Shown: positions 36,543 to 48,513, numbered from the stretch's first letter. The stretch is 64,000 nt of DNA from Gaeumannomyces sp. JS-464 (GCA_002197995.1 NGZR01000006.1:310001-374000), one strand, 5' to 3'. Translations and numbers: made by a program. The notes: generated from the letters alone by a model not told the origin.

Positions 36543-37923
36543 GCCAAGACCGACCACATCCGCCCCGCACATTTCACTTCTTGTGTATTTATATGTTGCA
36601 CACATCGTCACCCCACTGCGTGGTCAACTCTCCTGCCTGTTCATTGATATCCCATACCAATCTGTCATGCATTGACGAATCTGCATGAGCGACATCTACG
36701 AGTTCTTCCTTTTTTCTTCTTTTTTTTCTTTGTTTTTCTTGCTTTGGGCTTTTTCTTGGCTTCTTTCAATGGGGAAACCCGCTACCTGGTGGCGGTCTTG
36801 GCGCAAGGCCTATGGAAAAAGATCCAGTCCCGTCAAGTCTTGGTTGCTTTTGTTCTTCTCCAGGCGGTAGTCACCTGCGCAGTCCTAATTTCCCCGACTT
36901 TTTTCTCAGCAAACTCTTTTTATATATACCGGAGCCGGGCGTTCAGAGGGCATCAGTCGAAATCGGAACTGGCGAGTGTGGGGAAGCATCTGTTTTCCTT
37001 TATTGATTCTTATTTCTATGCTTTTCTTTTGGAGACTACCCATTTTTAGTGTACGAGTTGAAAAGCCCAACTTTTCCAGACATTCAAGGAAAGGAAGCCT
37101 GTGATAGATGGCTCCTAGTCTTCTCCCTCCACGCACTATCCTTCGTAACTGGCTTCTTCTCACCTCCTTCCTTTCCTTCCATGTCCTTCAGAGTAGTCGC
37201 CTTTTTCTCTCCCGTCTCTTAATTTGTCTGGGAAGGTATTGCGCCCCGTTCTTGGGAGCCGCCCCAGGTTTTTCTGCCTTTAGTCATCCTGTTGTCTCCC
37301 TCTAGAAGCTTGAGGAGTGACATCTTCCTTGGTACATAGCACAGAAAGCAAAACAATTATCACTATACTTCTAGCCGTTTTCGCGGGGTACCTTCCTGCC
37401 GCTAGCTGCGGAGGCGGTGAGGATGGTGTCCAGAGCCTGCTGTGCCTGCTTTGCTGGATTTGAGAAATGTGAAAGCAAAAGCGATTGATTGAGCACTGTT
37501 CACATCTACTCATTTTGAGAGCTTATTGGTCTTGCATCGGTTTGCTGTCTGCGTATCCGCGATAACACTGGGCAGCCGTGCATCATCGTGCTCTTGAAGG
37601 CCAGCTTGCCAGTCATCCTGAATGGGCCCAGTCAAAGTTGAAAATCGGGCAACCTATTTAGTGGACAGCGCAGGTGCCGATCGTCAGGGGTTGGGTCGCG
37701 CTGGCTCTGGCCAATAATTGGTCGCGATGGACAAGGTGGGGAACTGAGCTGGACCCTTCCAATGGAATAGGGAGCTCCAACATGACATTTTTTAAGGAGC
37801 CCCAACGAGAGAGCCGGTCAAGCTCCAAAGGCTCGATGCCATTGTGAGCCTGCAACAACGTAGGACGCGTCCTCTCAACTGCCTGTCCCTTCAAGGTGTC
37901 TTGGATGGCCAGCAGGCCCTGCA
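36543..37923. other. Spacer after the P4-ATPase, no gene recognised
   Basis: Begins with the flippase 3' region, which has long T-rich stretches at 36705-36770. The rest, up to 37923, includes the promoter of the aldehyde dehydrogenase gene. No protein-like frame. Confidence 0.5.
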
Positions 37924-39935
37924 ATGGCTGCGATTGAGACCCTTCAGAGCTGGGCTCGCCAGGCCCAGGCTCTGCTTGTTGAACAGCAAAAGAACCACCC
38001 GGTGTGAGTATACCTGGTCAAAGAAGGCAGAAGCCCAGATCCAGAGAGGGTGCAGTGGGTGCTACAATGGAAGCTAACTGAGGCCTTCATAGAACGCCTG
38101 ATGTGTATAACAGCCCCTATGTCATTGCCGTCGTCGTCGCAGTCCTCGGCGGGCTCGCCCTCGTCTACACCCTCTCGGTCGAGAGCGACAAGCCGAGGCG
38201 GTATACCGTCCCCCCGGCCAAGATGCCCGAAACGGAGGAGATACTAGACCAGCCCAGCCTGAAGGTGCGTGTAGCCGTTTTTCACTCTGCTGCTTTGGAA
38301 CAGAGCACGTCCTGACATCTCGTCTCTCTCGCGTTCCAGGTCCCAGGCTCCTCGGCAATCCAGTGCTACGCGCCCGCGACGGGCCAGTCCCTCGGCTTCA
38401 TCAACCCATCCACCCCGGCGGCCGTCGACCGGGCCATCGAGCAGGCGGCGGCGGCGCAGAAGACGTGGGCGCAGACCAGCCTCCGGGAGCGGCGGCGGGT
38501 GCTGCGGTCGATGCTGCAGCACATCCTCGACAATCAGGACGAGATCTGCCGGGTGGCGTGCCTCGATTCGGGCAAGACCATGGTGGACGCGCAGCTGGGC
38601 GAGATCCTCGTCACGGTCGAGCGCCTGCAGTGGACGCTGGCGCACGGCGAGGCAGCGCTGCGGCCCACGCGGCGGCCGACCAACCTGCTCATGGTGTACA
38701 AGCGCAACAGCGTCCACTACGAGCCCCTGGGCGTCATCGCCGCGCTCGTGTCGTGGAACTACCCGTTCCACAACCTGCTCGGCCCCATCATCTCGGCCAT
38801 CTTCGCCGGCAACGGCATCCTGACAAAGGTCTCGGAGAACACGGCCTGGAGCTCGGCCTACTTCACCAGCATCGCCCGCGGCGCCCTCGTCGCCCACGGC
38901 CACGACCCGGCCCTGGTCCAGACGGTCGCCTGCTGGCCCCAGGTCGCCGAGCGCATCACGTCGCACCCGGGCATCTCGCACATCACATTCATCGGCTCCC
39001 AGGCCGTCGCCCACAAGGTCGCCGCCTCGGCCGCAAAGGCCCTGACCCCCGTCTGCGCCGAGCTCGGCGGCAAGGACGCCTGCGTCGTGCTCGACTCGGC
39101 CCGCGGCGACCTGACCCGCATCGTCGAGGTCCTCCTCCGCGGCACCTTCCAGTCGGCCGGCCAGAACTGCATCGGCATCGAGCGCATCATCGCCACCCCG
39201 CGCGTCTATGACACCCTCGTCGAGACCCTGACCCCGCGCGTCCGCGCCCTGCGCCTGGGCCCGGGCCCCACCGACGCCGACGTGGGCGCCATGGTCTCGG
39301 ACGCCGCCTTTGACCGCCTCGAGGCCCTGGTCGCGGACGCGGTCAAGAACGGCGCCCGTCTTCTCGCCGGCGGCCGCCGCTACGTCCACCCGGCGCACCC
39401 CAAGGGCCACTACTTCTCCCCAACCCTGGTCGTCGACGTGACGCCGGACATGGCCCTGGCCCGCGAGGAGTGCTTCGGCCCCATCATGGTGCTCATGCGC
39501 TGCCCCGAGAACACGTCCCGCGCCGTCCTATCCATCGCCAACGCGCCCAACTTTGGCCTCGGCGGCTCCGTCTTTGGCGGCGACCGCGACCCGGTCCTGC
39601 GCGAGGTGGTCCGGGGGATGCACACGGGCATGGTGGCCGTCAACGACTTTGCCGCCTACTACGCCGTCCAGCTCCCGTTCGGCGGCGTCGGCGGCTCCGG
39701 CTACGGCCGCTTCGCGGGCGAGGAGGGGCTCCGCGCCATCTCCAACGCAAAGTCCATCTGCGAGGACCGCTGGGGCTGGCTCCGCGTCCGCACCCCGATC
39801 CCGCCGCCCATCCAGTACCCGATTCGCGACCAGGACAGGTCCTGGCGCTTCGCGAGGGGCGTCGTCGAGGTCGGGTACGGCCTCACGCTCGGCAGGAAGC
39901 TGGGCGGGCTGCTGGGCATTGTGAAGAACGGCTGA
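37924..39935 (+). CDS. Membrane-anchored aldehyde dehydrogenase, Msc7 type
   Basis: Exons 37924-38003, 38093-38264 and 38340-39935 give 615 residues. The first exon (MAAIETLQSWARQAQALLVE) is supported by GTGAGT, a GCTAACTGA branch and ATAG acceptor that keep frame with exon 2. Exon 2 supplies an N-terminal membrane segment (SPYVIAVVVAVLGGLALVYTL, here from about residue 33). Exon 3 is the dehydrogenase: VSWNYPFHN with the substrate-stabilising Asn near residue 224, AELGGKD with the general-base Glu near 325, and QSAGQNCIG with the catalytic Cys near 361. The sequence opening QCYAPATGQSLGFINPST is typical of the Msc7 group, anchored in the endoplasmic reticulum and of unclear natural substrate. 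No frame break. A 388-codon open stretch on the opposite strand (38244-39410) is a compositional shadow. Confidence 0.93.
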
Positions 39936-40605
39936 GGAGGGCGGAAGTGGCGTTAGTGGAAGGTGGGAGTAAAACTGGGGAGGTGTGTATGTGCTGGTGT
40001 GCTTTGCTGCTTATACTACCACCACCAGGAGAAGGCGAAAAGTTACCAGGAGCAGTAGATCATCACGTCTAGATATATCATCCCGAGCGAGGCTGTGCTG
40101 TAGGAGGGCATATCTTATATAATCTTTAATCTATCTAGATATGCATTGATACAGCCGGCGACGTCTTGCGAATCTGACGTCACACTTTGCCCTTTGCTTT
40201 ACAAGTCCGAGCAATAATACCATGAGCCCCTTGACAGCATCGGAAACCCCATGCTAAAGCCGATTCGGCCCAAGAAACACTAACTGGATGCTCCGTAGGA
40301 TTGTTCTTATGGATCTTGAATTCAGAAGATATATACTCCATCCGTCTCGCTCCCTCTGCTCTTCCCAGACCTCCCCCGTGTCGATCGGCAATCAAATCTC
40401 TTCTGCTGGTATAATTTTCGGCGTGGCCGACTGCTTCTTCGTCTGTCGTGGTTACCGCAGTAGCATGAGCCTGTTGGTACGATTTCTTCAAACTTTTCCT
40501 TCACCTGGCCGGCTTTGCGGCAACCCACCTCCTCAGGGGCCTGTCATTCTCCCAAGGTACCCTGGATATCTGAGCGTCTCATCGCGCCAAACTCCTTGCA
40601 CGAAT
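39936..40605. other. Convergent spacer between the aldehyde dehydrogenase and LAS17
   Basis: 3' sequence of both genes; no further gene seen. Confidence 0.55.
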
Positions 40606-42777
40606 TTACCAGTCGTCATCGTCGTCTTCGTCATCTGTTTGAGCATCCCATGTGTTAGTATTTCGAAAGCTTTCACAACACGCATAAAAGCAAGCGGAAA
40701 GAAAGGCGCTCACCACTCCTGCTGACTTTCTCCTTGCGCTTCTGCAGCGCCGCAGCGAGCGCATCGGCCATGCCGCCCGCCCCGGCACCAGCCATAGCAG
40801 CGCCCGCGGGGGGCATGCCGCTGCCGTGTGGGCCGTTGTCGGAGCTCCCGCCGACCTGGGCGCCGCTCCGGTCGCGGATCTCGGACCTATCCACCTTCTT
40901 GAGCGACCCGATGCCGCCAGCCTTCTGGATTCCTGCGAGCAGGCCTACGCGCGAAGGGTCGCCGGCAGCAGCCGGGAGCGTGGGAACGCCAGAAGAGTAT
41001 CCGGAGTCGCGGCTCGGCGCCGGTGGCGGTCCCGGGGGGGGCGGGGGTGGAGCGCCTCCCAATCCTCCTGGAGGAGGCGGCGGCGGAGCGGGCGGCGGCG
41101 GAGCGCCACCCAGGCCTCCCGGTGGTGGCGGAGGAGGCGGAGGCGGAGGCGGAGCAGCACCACCGGGCATCGGGGGCATTCCCGGGGGCGGAGGGTGGTG
41201 CGGGTGGTGCCTTCGAGGATGGGAGCGGCGGCGGCTGCGGCGGTGATGCCGGGGTCCTGGACGGCAGCACAGGAGGTGGAGCGGGAGGTGGAGGCACGGG
41301 ACGCGAGCTCGGTGGGGGCAGGGGAGGTGCCGTGGGCGGCGCAGGGGCCTTGGAGGGCAGCGGCGGAGGAAGCGGCGGGGCGGGTGGAGTGGCACGGAGT
41401 GTGTCTGATGGCTCGCCGGCTCGCGCGACGGAGGCGGAGGGGGAACGGGGCCTCGGCTTGGGGGTGCGGGCGGCGGAGGGACGCTCCTGTTAAAGGGCGG
41501 AGGAACACCGAACCTATGCTGGCTCGGCGAGCCGTCCGCGTCGTCGATCGGGGTCTTCGGAGGGCGCGGCGGAGGCGCCGGGCCCGGCGCGGCGGGGACG
41601 GGCCGTTGGGAAGGAGGATCCATCCTGGCATATTTCCCAGCGTCGGGCAGCGGCGGAGGAGCGGCAAAACGCGGGCGAGGAGGCGATGGTGGCGAGGCTT
41701 CCCTTGGTGGAGACTCCCGATGTATTGTTGGCGCGTCTATCTTGGCAGCCGACCGCCTCGGAGCGGGCGGTGCTGGGGCGGCCCCGCGTCGTGGCGGAGG
41801 GGGCGCGGGCGGTGCATGAGATGAGTGCGACGCAGCTGGGGGCGGGGAGGTGGTGGAGGAGCCCTCACGCTGGGTGCCCGGTCACGCGACGGCGCCGGGG
41901 CCGCTGGCGGCGGTGGAGGCGGCGGCTGTCGGGCATGTTGGTGGCTAGCTTGTTGCTCCTGTTTAAGGAACTCGACAATGAAGTCCTGGTTCGCCACGAT
42001 AAATTCGTCGTTGAGCCCCTTCTCCTTGAGGTCGTCACCAAAGTGCTCCCGCCATTGCGGGTCGAAGGCGTCGAGGATGGCGAACTCGGACTGGGGAGTG
42101 TCGTGGCCATTGGTGCCGTTGAGGCTGCCTGACGACGTCCTCGCGTGGTTGGTGGGTGGCGGGGGCAGGCTGGTGCGCGGCGACTCGGGGGGCGTCGAGG
42201 ACGTGGAGTGGTGGTGGCGGTGGCCGCCAAAGATGCCGCCCAGGATGCCATGGTGTTTGTGGCCCGTGTTGCTCGGGGGGACGCCGTCGAAGGGTTTTGC
42301 CCTCGTCTTCTTGTCGGCGTTCTTTTCGCGCTCGTCGACCTTCTTCTTGAACTGCTTCGCCTCCTTCTCGTCGGCGAAGCTGAGCCCAGCCAGCACAGTC
42401 TTCGAGCTCGAAGGTGTGGAAGAAGACGCGGTCCTGGTTGTAGTTTCCATGTGTCGTAGATTTCCTGGTCCCATATGACGAGGCCGTTACCGCCGGCTGG
42501 TGTGAAGTCAGCAACCTCGGCCCGATTCCTGCTCGTACCCAAGGTCTTCTCGCCGAAAAAGAACCTACCGAGATGTCGACCAGCTTCAGCCAGTATGTGC
42601 AGCCGACAAGGTCGTTGGCCAGCACGACGGCGCCCTGCAGGCCCGTGTATGTCCATTGTGTCCTGTTGGGGTATGCGACGTAGAGGCGGGCGACGGCGAC
42701 GGCTTGGATCTTGTTGACTTTCGGGGCACGGCGCGCTTGACCGCCTCCTTGTCGACGTCGGAAAGGATCGACGGCAT
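40606..42777 (-). CDS. las17: WASP homologue Las17 (actin nucleation promoter), frame broken several times
   Basis: Starts at 42777 (MPSILSDVDKEAVKRAVP). The WH1 domain follows in pieces: VNKIQAVAVARLYVAYPNRT and LANDLVGCTYWLKLVDIS, an intron of about 90 bp (GTAGGT...CACCAG), then GLVIWDQEIYDTW, NYNQDRVFFHTFELEDC and GLSFADEKEAKQF, each in a different frame. A CRIB-like/basic stretch, a very long poly-Pro region (about 41900-41020) and one WH2 motif (VGLLAGIQKAGGIGSLKKV) come next. The last intron (40635-40713, GTGAGC, branch ACTAAC) joins to DDEDDDDW and a stop, the acidic Arp2/3-binding tail. At endocytic sites Las17 activates the Arp2/3 complex. Breaks lie at CCCC (near 42740), AAA (near 42440), a GCTGGCTGG stretch (near 42400) and inside the Pro-rich part; since WASP is usually essential, sequence error is favoured over decay. 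The exact exon joins in WH1 are uncertain. Confidence 0.85.
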
Positions 42778-43926
42778 TCTGGGGTGAAGGGCGGCAGCGT
42801 GTGGTGGCTGCGGGGGAGGGCCGGGCAGGAGACGCAAATGGATGCGATCCGAGTCTCCAGATGCCCGAGTCTCTTTCCTCTTTCTCTCGTGCTCGCTCTC
42901 CTCAGCGGGGGGTCATTGGCATGGGAGGCAGCGAGAGACGGAGGGCTAGGGTGGCTCCTTTGTCTGGGATGGATCGGAGCAGGCGCTGGAGGAAATGGCG
43001 GCGTAGCTGTTGTGCGAGCGCTGTGTCGTAGTGCTGTGCTGTGCTGTGCTGCCGTCGCTCGTTTGGTGGGTGTTAGGTTGGCGCTTATTTCCCGCGACCC
43101 AGTCCGAGTCTGCCTCAGTCCAGCTCTCGCTCGGGCGGGAGCCTGTGCGCTGCGTTGGAGGCTCGCTGCAATGCGTTTCCCAGGGGTTCTTCTGCGGCGG
43201 CCGTGCGCGGGGGTATACATAAATCTGGCGGATAAGCCAGGCACTGAGATGGAATCTATGAACTGACCCAAGGCAGCAGGCAAGCAGGCTTCTAGCTTTG
43301 CACCTCTTACGTATACGCAGGGCTCTGTTCTTTTCGATGGAGAGCGGATGTTGTTTCAAGAGCGGGACAGGATCAATCGAATCATCCCAAGCAGCGTAGT
43401 CGGGCTCGCTCAGCTTTTTCGCCCGTTGAATCATGGTCGTCGTCAGCGCCAATGCCACACTCCCACACACTGTCTTTTGGCACTGTTACCCGCCCGCCTC
43501 GTAGGCCCTGTCGGCGTCCAGAGCTGGTCAGCCCAGCCCCAATGCCGCGCCTCTGGCGCCCTTGCCCGCTGCAACCAGCCTGTATCTGGTTGATTTGGGA
43601 TATTGGCAGCCACAGCCACACTCCGTCTCCTCCCCTTTTGCGCACCTGCAACTAAACTGTGCGGGTGGCTTGATTCCATTTCTTCATTGATATAATTTTA
43701 GGCCCTTGGTCGGGTGGTTGGGTCGACGCGGTGCCTGATGAAGCACTGCGTCGGCAGCAGACTGCCCGGACAAGGCCTGACATTACATACTGAGCAGTTC
43801 ATGCGGCAACCCACAGCATCACGGGAAGTGCACAAGCGGATTAGAACCGTATCTCTTCGAGCTAGGACTACCGGGTTCACAAAACCCCTGGAAGCAGGCG
43901 CGTGGGTATTATACGGCGTCTCCCCT
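42778..43926. other. Spacer upstream of LAS17, no gene recognised
   Basis: Promoter of LAS17 on one side and 3' end of the small 72-residue gene on the other. A short TGCTGTGC repeat occurs near 43030-43055. No protein-like reading. Confidence 0.5.
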
Positions 43927-44234
43927 TCAGGTCTCCTTGTTCAGCTCCTGCGCCTTAGCCCGCCTCTCCTCCTTGGTGCCCTCCTCGGGCGCGTCAAAGT
44001 TCTTGGGCTGCACCGGGCCGGGGTGGGCGCTGTGGGGTTGGAACGCAGACTTGATTTTGTCGGCAAAGGTCGAGGAGCCCTTGTTGTTACTCTGCATGCG
44101 TAAAATGGCAATTTGTCAGTCTCAAAGCGCCGTATCAGTTATGCTATAGAAGGCATGGTGGGGGGAGTCGTTGGACTTGCCTTGTCCGCATCGGGCACGG
44201 GCAGGATCTTAGCCTCTTGCTTGCTGGGATCCAT
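43927..44234 (-). CDS. Small conserved-looking protein, 72 residues, with a GC-AG intron
   Basis: Exon 1 is 44234-44181 (MDPSKQEAKILPVPDADK), exon 2 is 44091-43927 (beginning SNNKGSSTFADKIKSAFQPH and ending EERRAKAQELNKET). The 89 bp intron starts GCAAGT instead of GT, the commonest non-canonical donor in fungi, has a CTGAT/CTGAC branch region and ends GCATGCAG. Exon lengths sum to 219, exactly 72 codons plus stop. The protein is hydrophilic, without signal peptide or membrane segment; the Pro/His/Gly patch AHPGPVQPKNFD is distinctive. I do not recognise a function. Head-to-head with the XPF gene 1.07 kb away. Confidence 0.72.
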
Positions 44235-45304
44235 GGCGAGTCTTGTTGCGACGGTAGGAGTCAAATATGAGGTTGTATTGAGGGGTTTTCTGCAGGCTAA
44301 TGGCGTGATAATGGCAGTCGGCAGTGTGGGCAACCAAGTGCTGGTGGAGGATGAGGATGGAAGAGGAAGCGATTGTTGGACGCCGAGCTTTCTGTGGTTT
44401 AAATACAGAGTGCGGCCCTTTCTTATGCAGCAAAACTTGCTCTTCAAACAAAACGCATCATGTGCTCTCGGCCTCGTCCGCCTCTTGGTGCAACTGCTTG
44501 CCATGAGGAATGACTGGAGGCATCCAATCCGTCGAGGCAATGGATGCTGTCACACGTTTGATGACGTCGTCCTTTGGCCGAACAGCGCTGGGAATCGTAA
44601 GGACGCCCCTGTTCTCAGCGGCGCCTAGGTGGGCTGAGTGGGGTCGCCTGAGTTGGGGCCTATCACAGGCTGCATTCTCGCCTCTCCAGGCTTTGACTGC
44701 GTTGTTTCGCCGCCAGCTGTATCAGATGCGACACGTACCGACTGACGTACATGCGACTGACGTGCTTATGCCCTTTTATTTATGGAGCGCGGGAGGCTCG
44801 GGTTCTCGCCGTTGTGGATGTTCTCCTGGCTGATCGGGCTGTTGCTGTTGGGCTAGAGTCGGGCTCATGCGGAGGCCTCTATCGCTGAGCTATCCAATGT
44901 CAAGTCGAGCTCTCAAACCCGAGCGCACGGACCAGTGCTCGGAGGTACGAGATGGGATGAGCGAGGTGCCTGGAATCGACGCCAGCGATGCATCGTGACG
45001 GTCATGACCACCATCAAACCAACGCCAAAGCCACCCATCCCTGTCCCGGTTAGAAATCTCGGGTGCTTGGGTGCCTGGGCTGTTCATTGACGTGTTGTAT
45101 CTTGCTTCGAACAACAAAGCAATCATCGCCGTCTCTTGCCACCGTCCGGATAGTATCGGACGGCGTTTCAGGGTCGCTGTCCCATCCATGCCTTTGGCCC
45201 GGCTCAAGCTGATCGATCGATCATGAGCCGTCGCTGGCCACAAGACTGACAGACACGCCGACGGCTGCCGTCGCCGACCAGGACGACGACCGTCTTGTTC
45301 CTCC
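44235..45304. promoter_or_regulatory. Divergent promoter region between the 72-residue gene and RAD1/XPF
   Basis: Non-coding segment bounded by two divergent start codons, so it must hold both promoters. The minus-strand open stretch that runs from here into the XPF gene is a shadow. No individual binding site is claimed. Confidence 0.5.
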
Positions 45305-48300
45305 ATGTCCGCCAGGAGAGCACAGTCGCAGGCCCCGGCGCCAGCGGCGGCGGCCCAGCCAACCCCACCGACACAGCAGCCCGTCAAGCTCTCGCTGCCG
45401 CTGGGGTACCAGCAGGACCTTTTCACAGAGCTGCGCGCAGAGGATGAGCTTGTCGTCATATCCAAGGGCCTAGGCCTAATGCGTCTGGTCACAAACCTGC
45501 TGCACTCATACGATGCCGCCGGAAACAACCTTGTCGTCATCGTCGGTGCCGACGACCGCGAGATTGGCTGGATCGGCGAGGCCTTGGCCGAGCATGCCGC
45601 CATCAGCGCGAGCCCCCTGGCCCGCGGCCTCACGGTGGTCAACACCGACTTCACAAACGTCGGCCAGCGCGAGCGCATATACGCACAGGGCGGCGTCTTT
45701 AGTGTCACGTCGCGCATCCTCATCGTCGACCTGCTCACCGGCCTGCTTGACCTGTGTCCATAACAGGCCTCGTCCTGCTGCACGCCGACCGCGCCATCGC
45801 AACCTCGCTCGAGGCCTTCATCCTGCGCATCTACCGCCAGAAGAACAAGGTCGGCTTCCTCAAGGCCCTTTCGGACAACCCGGAGCCTTTCACCTACGGC
45901 TTCTCGCCCCTGACTACCATGATGCGCAACATGTTCCTGCGCAAGGCCTCTCTCTGGCCGCGCTTCCACATGTCGGTTGCCCACTCGCTTGAGGGCAAGA
46001 AGACGGCCGAGGTCATCGAGCTCGAGGTGCCCATGACGGATTCCATGTCCCAGATCCAGGCTGCCATCATGGAGTGCGTCGAGGTCAGCATCCACGAACT
46101 GAAGAAGGGCAACTCGGGCCTGCTCGACATGGAAGACTGGACCATCGACAGCGCCCTCACCAAGAACTTCGACGCCGTGGTCCGCCGCCAGCTCGAGCCT
46201 AGCTGGCACCGCCTCAGCTGGAAGACGAAGCAGATCGTCGGCGATCTGACTGTCCTCCGGGGCTTGCTCCGCTCGCTCGTCTCGCTTGACGCCGTGTCCT
46301 TCCTGCAGCAGCTCGACACCATCCTCGCTGCCCACAAGCCCCCTCCCGGGTCCACCCGCCAGACCCAGCCGCCCTGGCTGTTCCTCGACGCCGCCCAGAC
46401 CATCTTCGATCTGGGCAAGAAACGAGTCTACGCCGCTGTTGGTAAAGCGGCTGCAAGGGCCGCGGCGGCACTGGGGATGCTGAAAATGAGCCATCCGGCC
46501 CGGCGGCCTCCCTGGATACGCTCCAACCCGTGTTGGAGGAGCAGCCCAAGTGGGCGGTGCTCGCCGACGTCCTGGCCGAGATCGACCGCGACCTGCACTT
46601 CGACCCGTCCTTCGCCTCGGGCGGCGGCGACTCCAACGGCACCATCCTCATCATGTGCTCCGACACCAACACGTGCCGGCAGCTGCGTGACTTCCTCCAG
46701 ACGATGCACGTGAGGCCGCGTAGCGAGCGCCGCGTCGATCGCGCCGCCGTCATCGAGGGTGACGAGGACGAAGAGCCATCGGCCGGGTTTATGATGCGTC
46801 GCAAGCTGCGCAACTACCTCAAGTGGAAACGCGAGTTTGCACAGGTCAACGCCACGCTCTTTGCCGAAAACCAAAGGGCGCTGGCTAACGCAACCGACAC
46901 GACGAAGAGGGTTGGCTCCGGAGCGGGCGGCATGGGAGGCATAGGGGGCGGACACGGAAGGGCGCCACCGAACAAGCGCCGGCGAGTGCGTGGCGGCGGT
47001 GTCGCTGGGAGTTCATCTGGCAGGGCCGAGAACGGGAGCATTAACCAGTACTTTGAGAAGCCGGGCGAGGTTGCCGGGCTCATGGCGGAGACGGAGGCCA
47101 AGGGCGAAGAGGAGGAGCAGGCGCAGCAGAAGGCAGATGTGACGGCCATCGCGGACCCGCTCGAGGACATGGACGACTACTACGAGCTCTTCGACATGCG
47201 CGACCTGGTCGCCGTGCACGCCTACGACGGCGACCAGGACGAGCACGTGCTCGAGGAGGTGCGCCCGCGCTGGGTCATCATGTACGAGCCCGATGCCGCC
47301 TTCATCCGGCGCGTCGAGGTGTACCGGTCCTCCCACAATGACCGCGGTGTGCGCGTCTACTTTCTGTACTACGGCGGCTCCGTCGAGGAGCAGCACTACC
47401 TGGCCTCGATCCGGCGCGAGAAGGACGCCTTCACGCGCCTCATCAAGGAGCGCGCAAATATGAGTGTCGTCGTCGGCGGCGTCACCGATCCCCACGCTCC
47501 CGCCGACGACCCGCAGGAGGCCTTCCTGCGCACTGTCAACACGCGCATCGCTGGTGGCGGCCGTCTCGGCGTGTCGGCGACGGCCGAGCCACCCCGCGTA
47601 GTTGTCGACGTGCGCGAGTTCCGCTCCTCACTCCCCTCGCTCATCCACGGGCGGTCCATGATTATCGTCCCCTGCATGCTGACGGTGGGCGACTACATCC
47701 TGTCGCCGAACGTCTGCGTCGAGCGCAAGTCAGTCTCGGACCTCATCTCGTCCCTAAAGGACGGCCGGCTCTACACGCAGTGCGAGGCCATGTTCCAGCA
47801 CTACAAAAGCCCGATGCTGCTCATCGAGTTCGACCACGGCAAGTCCTTCACGCTCGAGCCGTTTGCCGACCTGTCGGGAAGCCTCACCAGCGTCCGCGCC
47901 GCGTCCGGCTCGCACCAGCCGCCCGACCTGCAGGCCAAGCTCGTGCTCCTGACGCTCGCGTTCCCGAAGCTGCGCATCATATGGTCGTCGTCGCCGTACG
48001 AGACGGCCGAGATCTTTGAGCGCCTGAAGGCGCAGGAGGCCGAGCCCGACCCCGTCGCGGCCGTCCGGGCCGGGCTCGACGGCGGGCAGGCGGCCGACGA
48101 CCAGCCGTTCAACACGGAGCCGCACGACATGTTGTCGGTGGTCCCCGGCGTCACGCCCAAGAACATCAGAGCCGTCACGGCGCAGGTCGAGAACCTGCGG
48201 GAGCTGGCCAACATGACGACGGAGGAGCTCGAGCCTGTCGTGGGCAAGGAGGCAGCCAGGCAGATGCATGGGTTCTTTGTCAAAGATGTCATTGAGGATG

Positions 48301-48305
48301 CGTAG
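45305..48305 (+). CDS. mus-38: DNA repair endonuclease XPF/Rad1 (Mus-38 type)
   Basis: ATG at 45305, apparently no intron, about 1000 residues. The helicase-like N-terminal half is recognised by LPLGYQQDLFTEL, VTSRILIVDLLTGLLD, ITGLVLLHADRAIATSLEAFILRIYRQKNKVGFLKAL. The ERCC4 nuclease core follows: VVVDVREFRSSLPSLI, then GDYILSPNVCVERKSVSDL at about 47686-47745, which carries the GDx(n)ERKx3D active site. A helix-hairpin-helix region (LSVVPGVTPKNIRAVT) ends the protein. With its Rad10/ERCC1 partner this enzyme cuts the 5' side of bulky lesions in nucleotide excision repair and trims flaps in recombination. Two single-base breaks: at a CC run near 45755 (before ITGLVLL) and at a GGG run near 46458; adding one base to each yields 3003 nt. 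A 534-codon minus-strand stretch is a shadow. Confidence 0.95.
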
Positions 48306-48387
48306 GATGGGGGATTTAATGTTGGGAGTCGAATAGATATCGAGCCAGAAAGCCATATCATAATTCCAGCCACAACATGGAACTTAC

Positions 48388-48506
48388 ACATACGACCATA
48401 CCCACTGGAATATACGGGATCCCGTCCGCTCTCCCCTAGTCAAACCAGTGAGGGCCGAACTAGTACTCAGGTGGGTGACCACTGGGGAATCCTCGGTGTT
48501 GTATGT
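48388..48506 (+). rRNA. 5S ribosomal RNA
   Basis: 119 nt. The ends ACATACGAC and GTTGTATGT pair into a 9 bp helix I. Helix II pairs CACTGG with CCAGTG. The conserved CGGGATCCCGTCCGCTC, the internal control region around AAACCAGTGAGGGCC and the GGTGGGTGACCAC stem all match fungal 5S RNA. It is transcribed by RNA polymerase III from an internal promoter and ends at a T8 run. It sits alone, 82 bp after the XPF stop codon, as expected for dispersed 5S genes of filamentous ascomycetes. Confidence 0.94.
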
Positions 48507-48513
48507 TTTTTTT
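48506..48513 (+). terminator. Pol III T-run terminator of the 5S gene
   Basis: Eight T residues directly at the 3' end of the 5S RNA, followed by seven C. Confidence 0.85.

Noticed and set aside
38244..39410. 388-codon open reading on the minus strand opposite the aldehyde dehydrogenase
   Set aside because: Ala/Gly/Arg/Asp-rich translation without domain; it exists because GC-rich third positions remove stops on the opposite strand.
40990..41970. Overlapping long readings on both strands in the Pro-rich part of LAS17
   Set aside because: CCN/GGN repeats keep all frames open; only the minus-strand Pro-rich reading connects to the WH2 and acidic tail.
44890..46494. 534-codon minus-strand reading over the XPF gene
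   Set aside because: Antisense shadow of the conserved XPF coding sequence; no domain or plausible splice structure.
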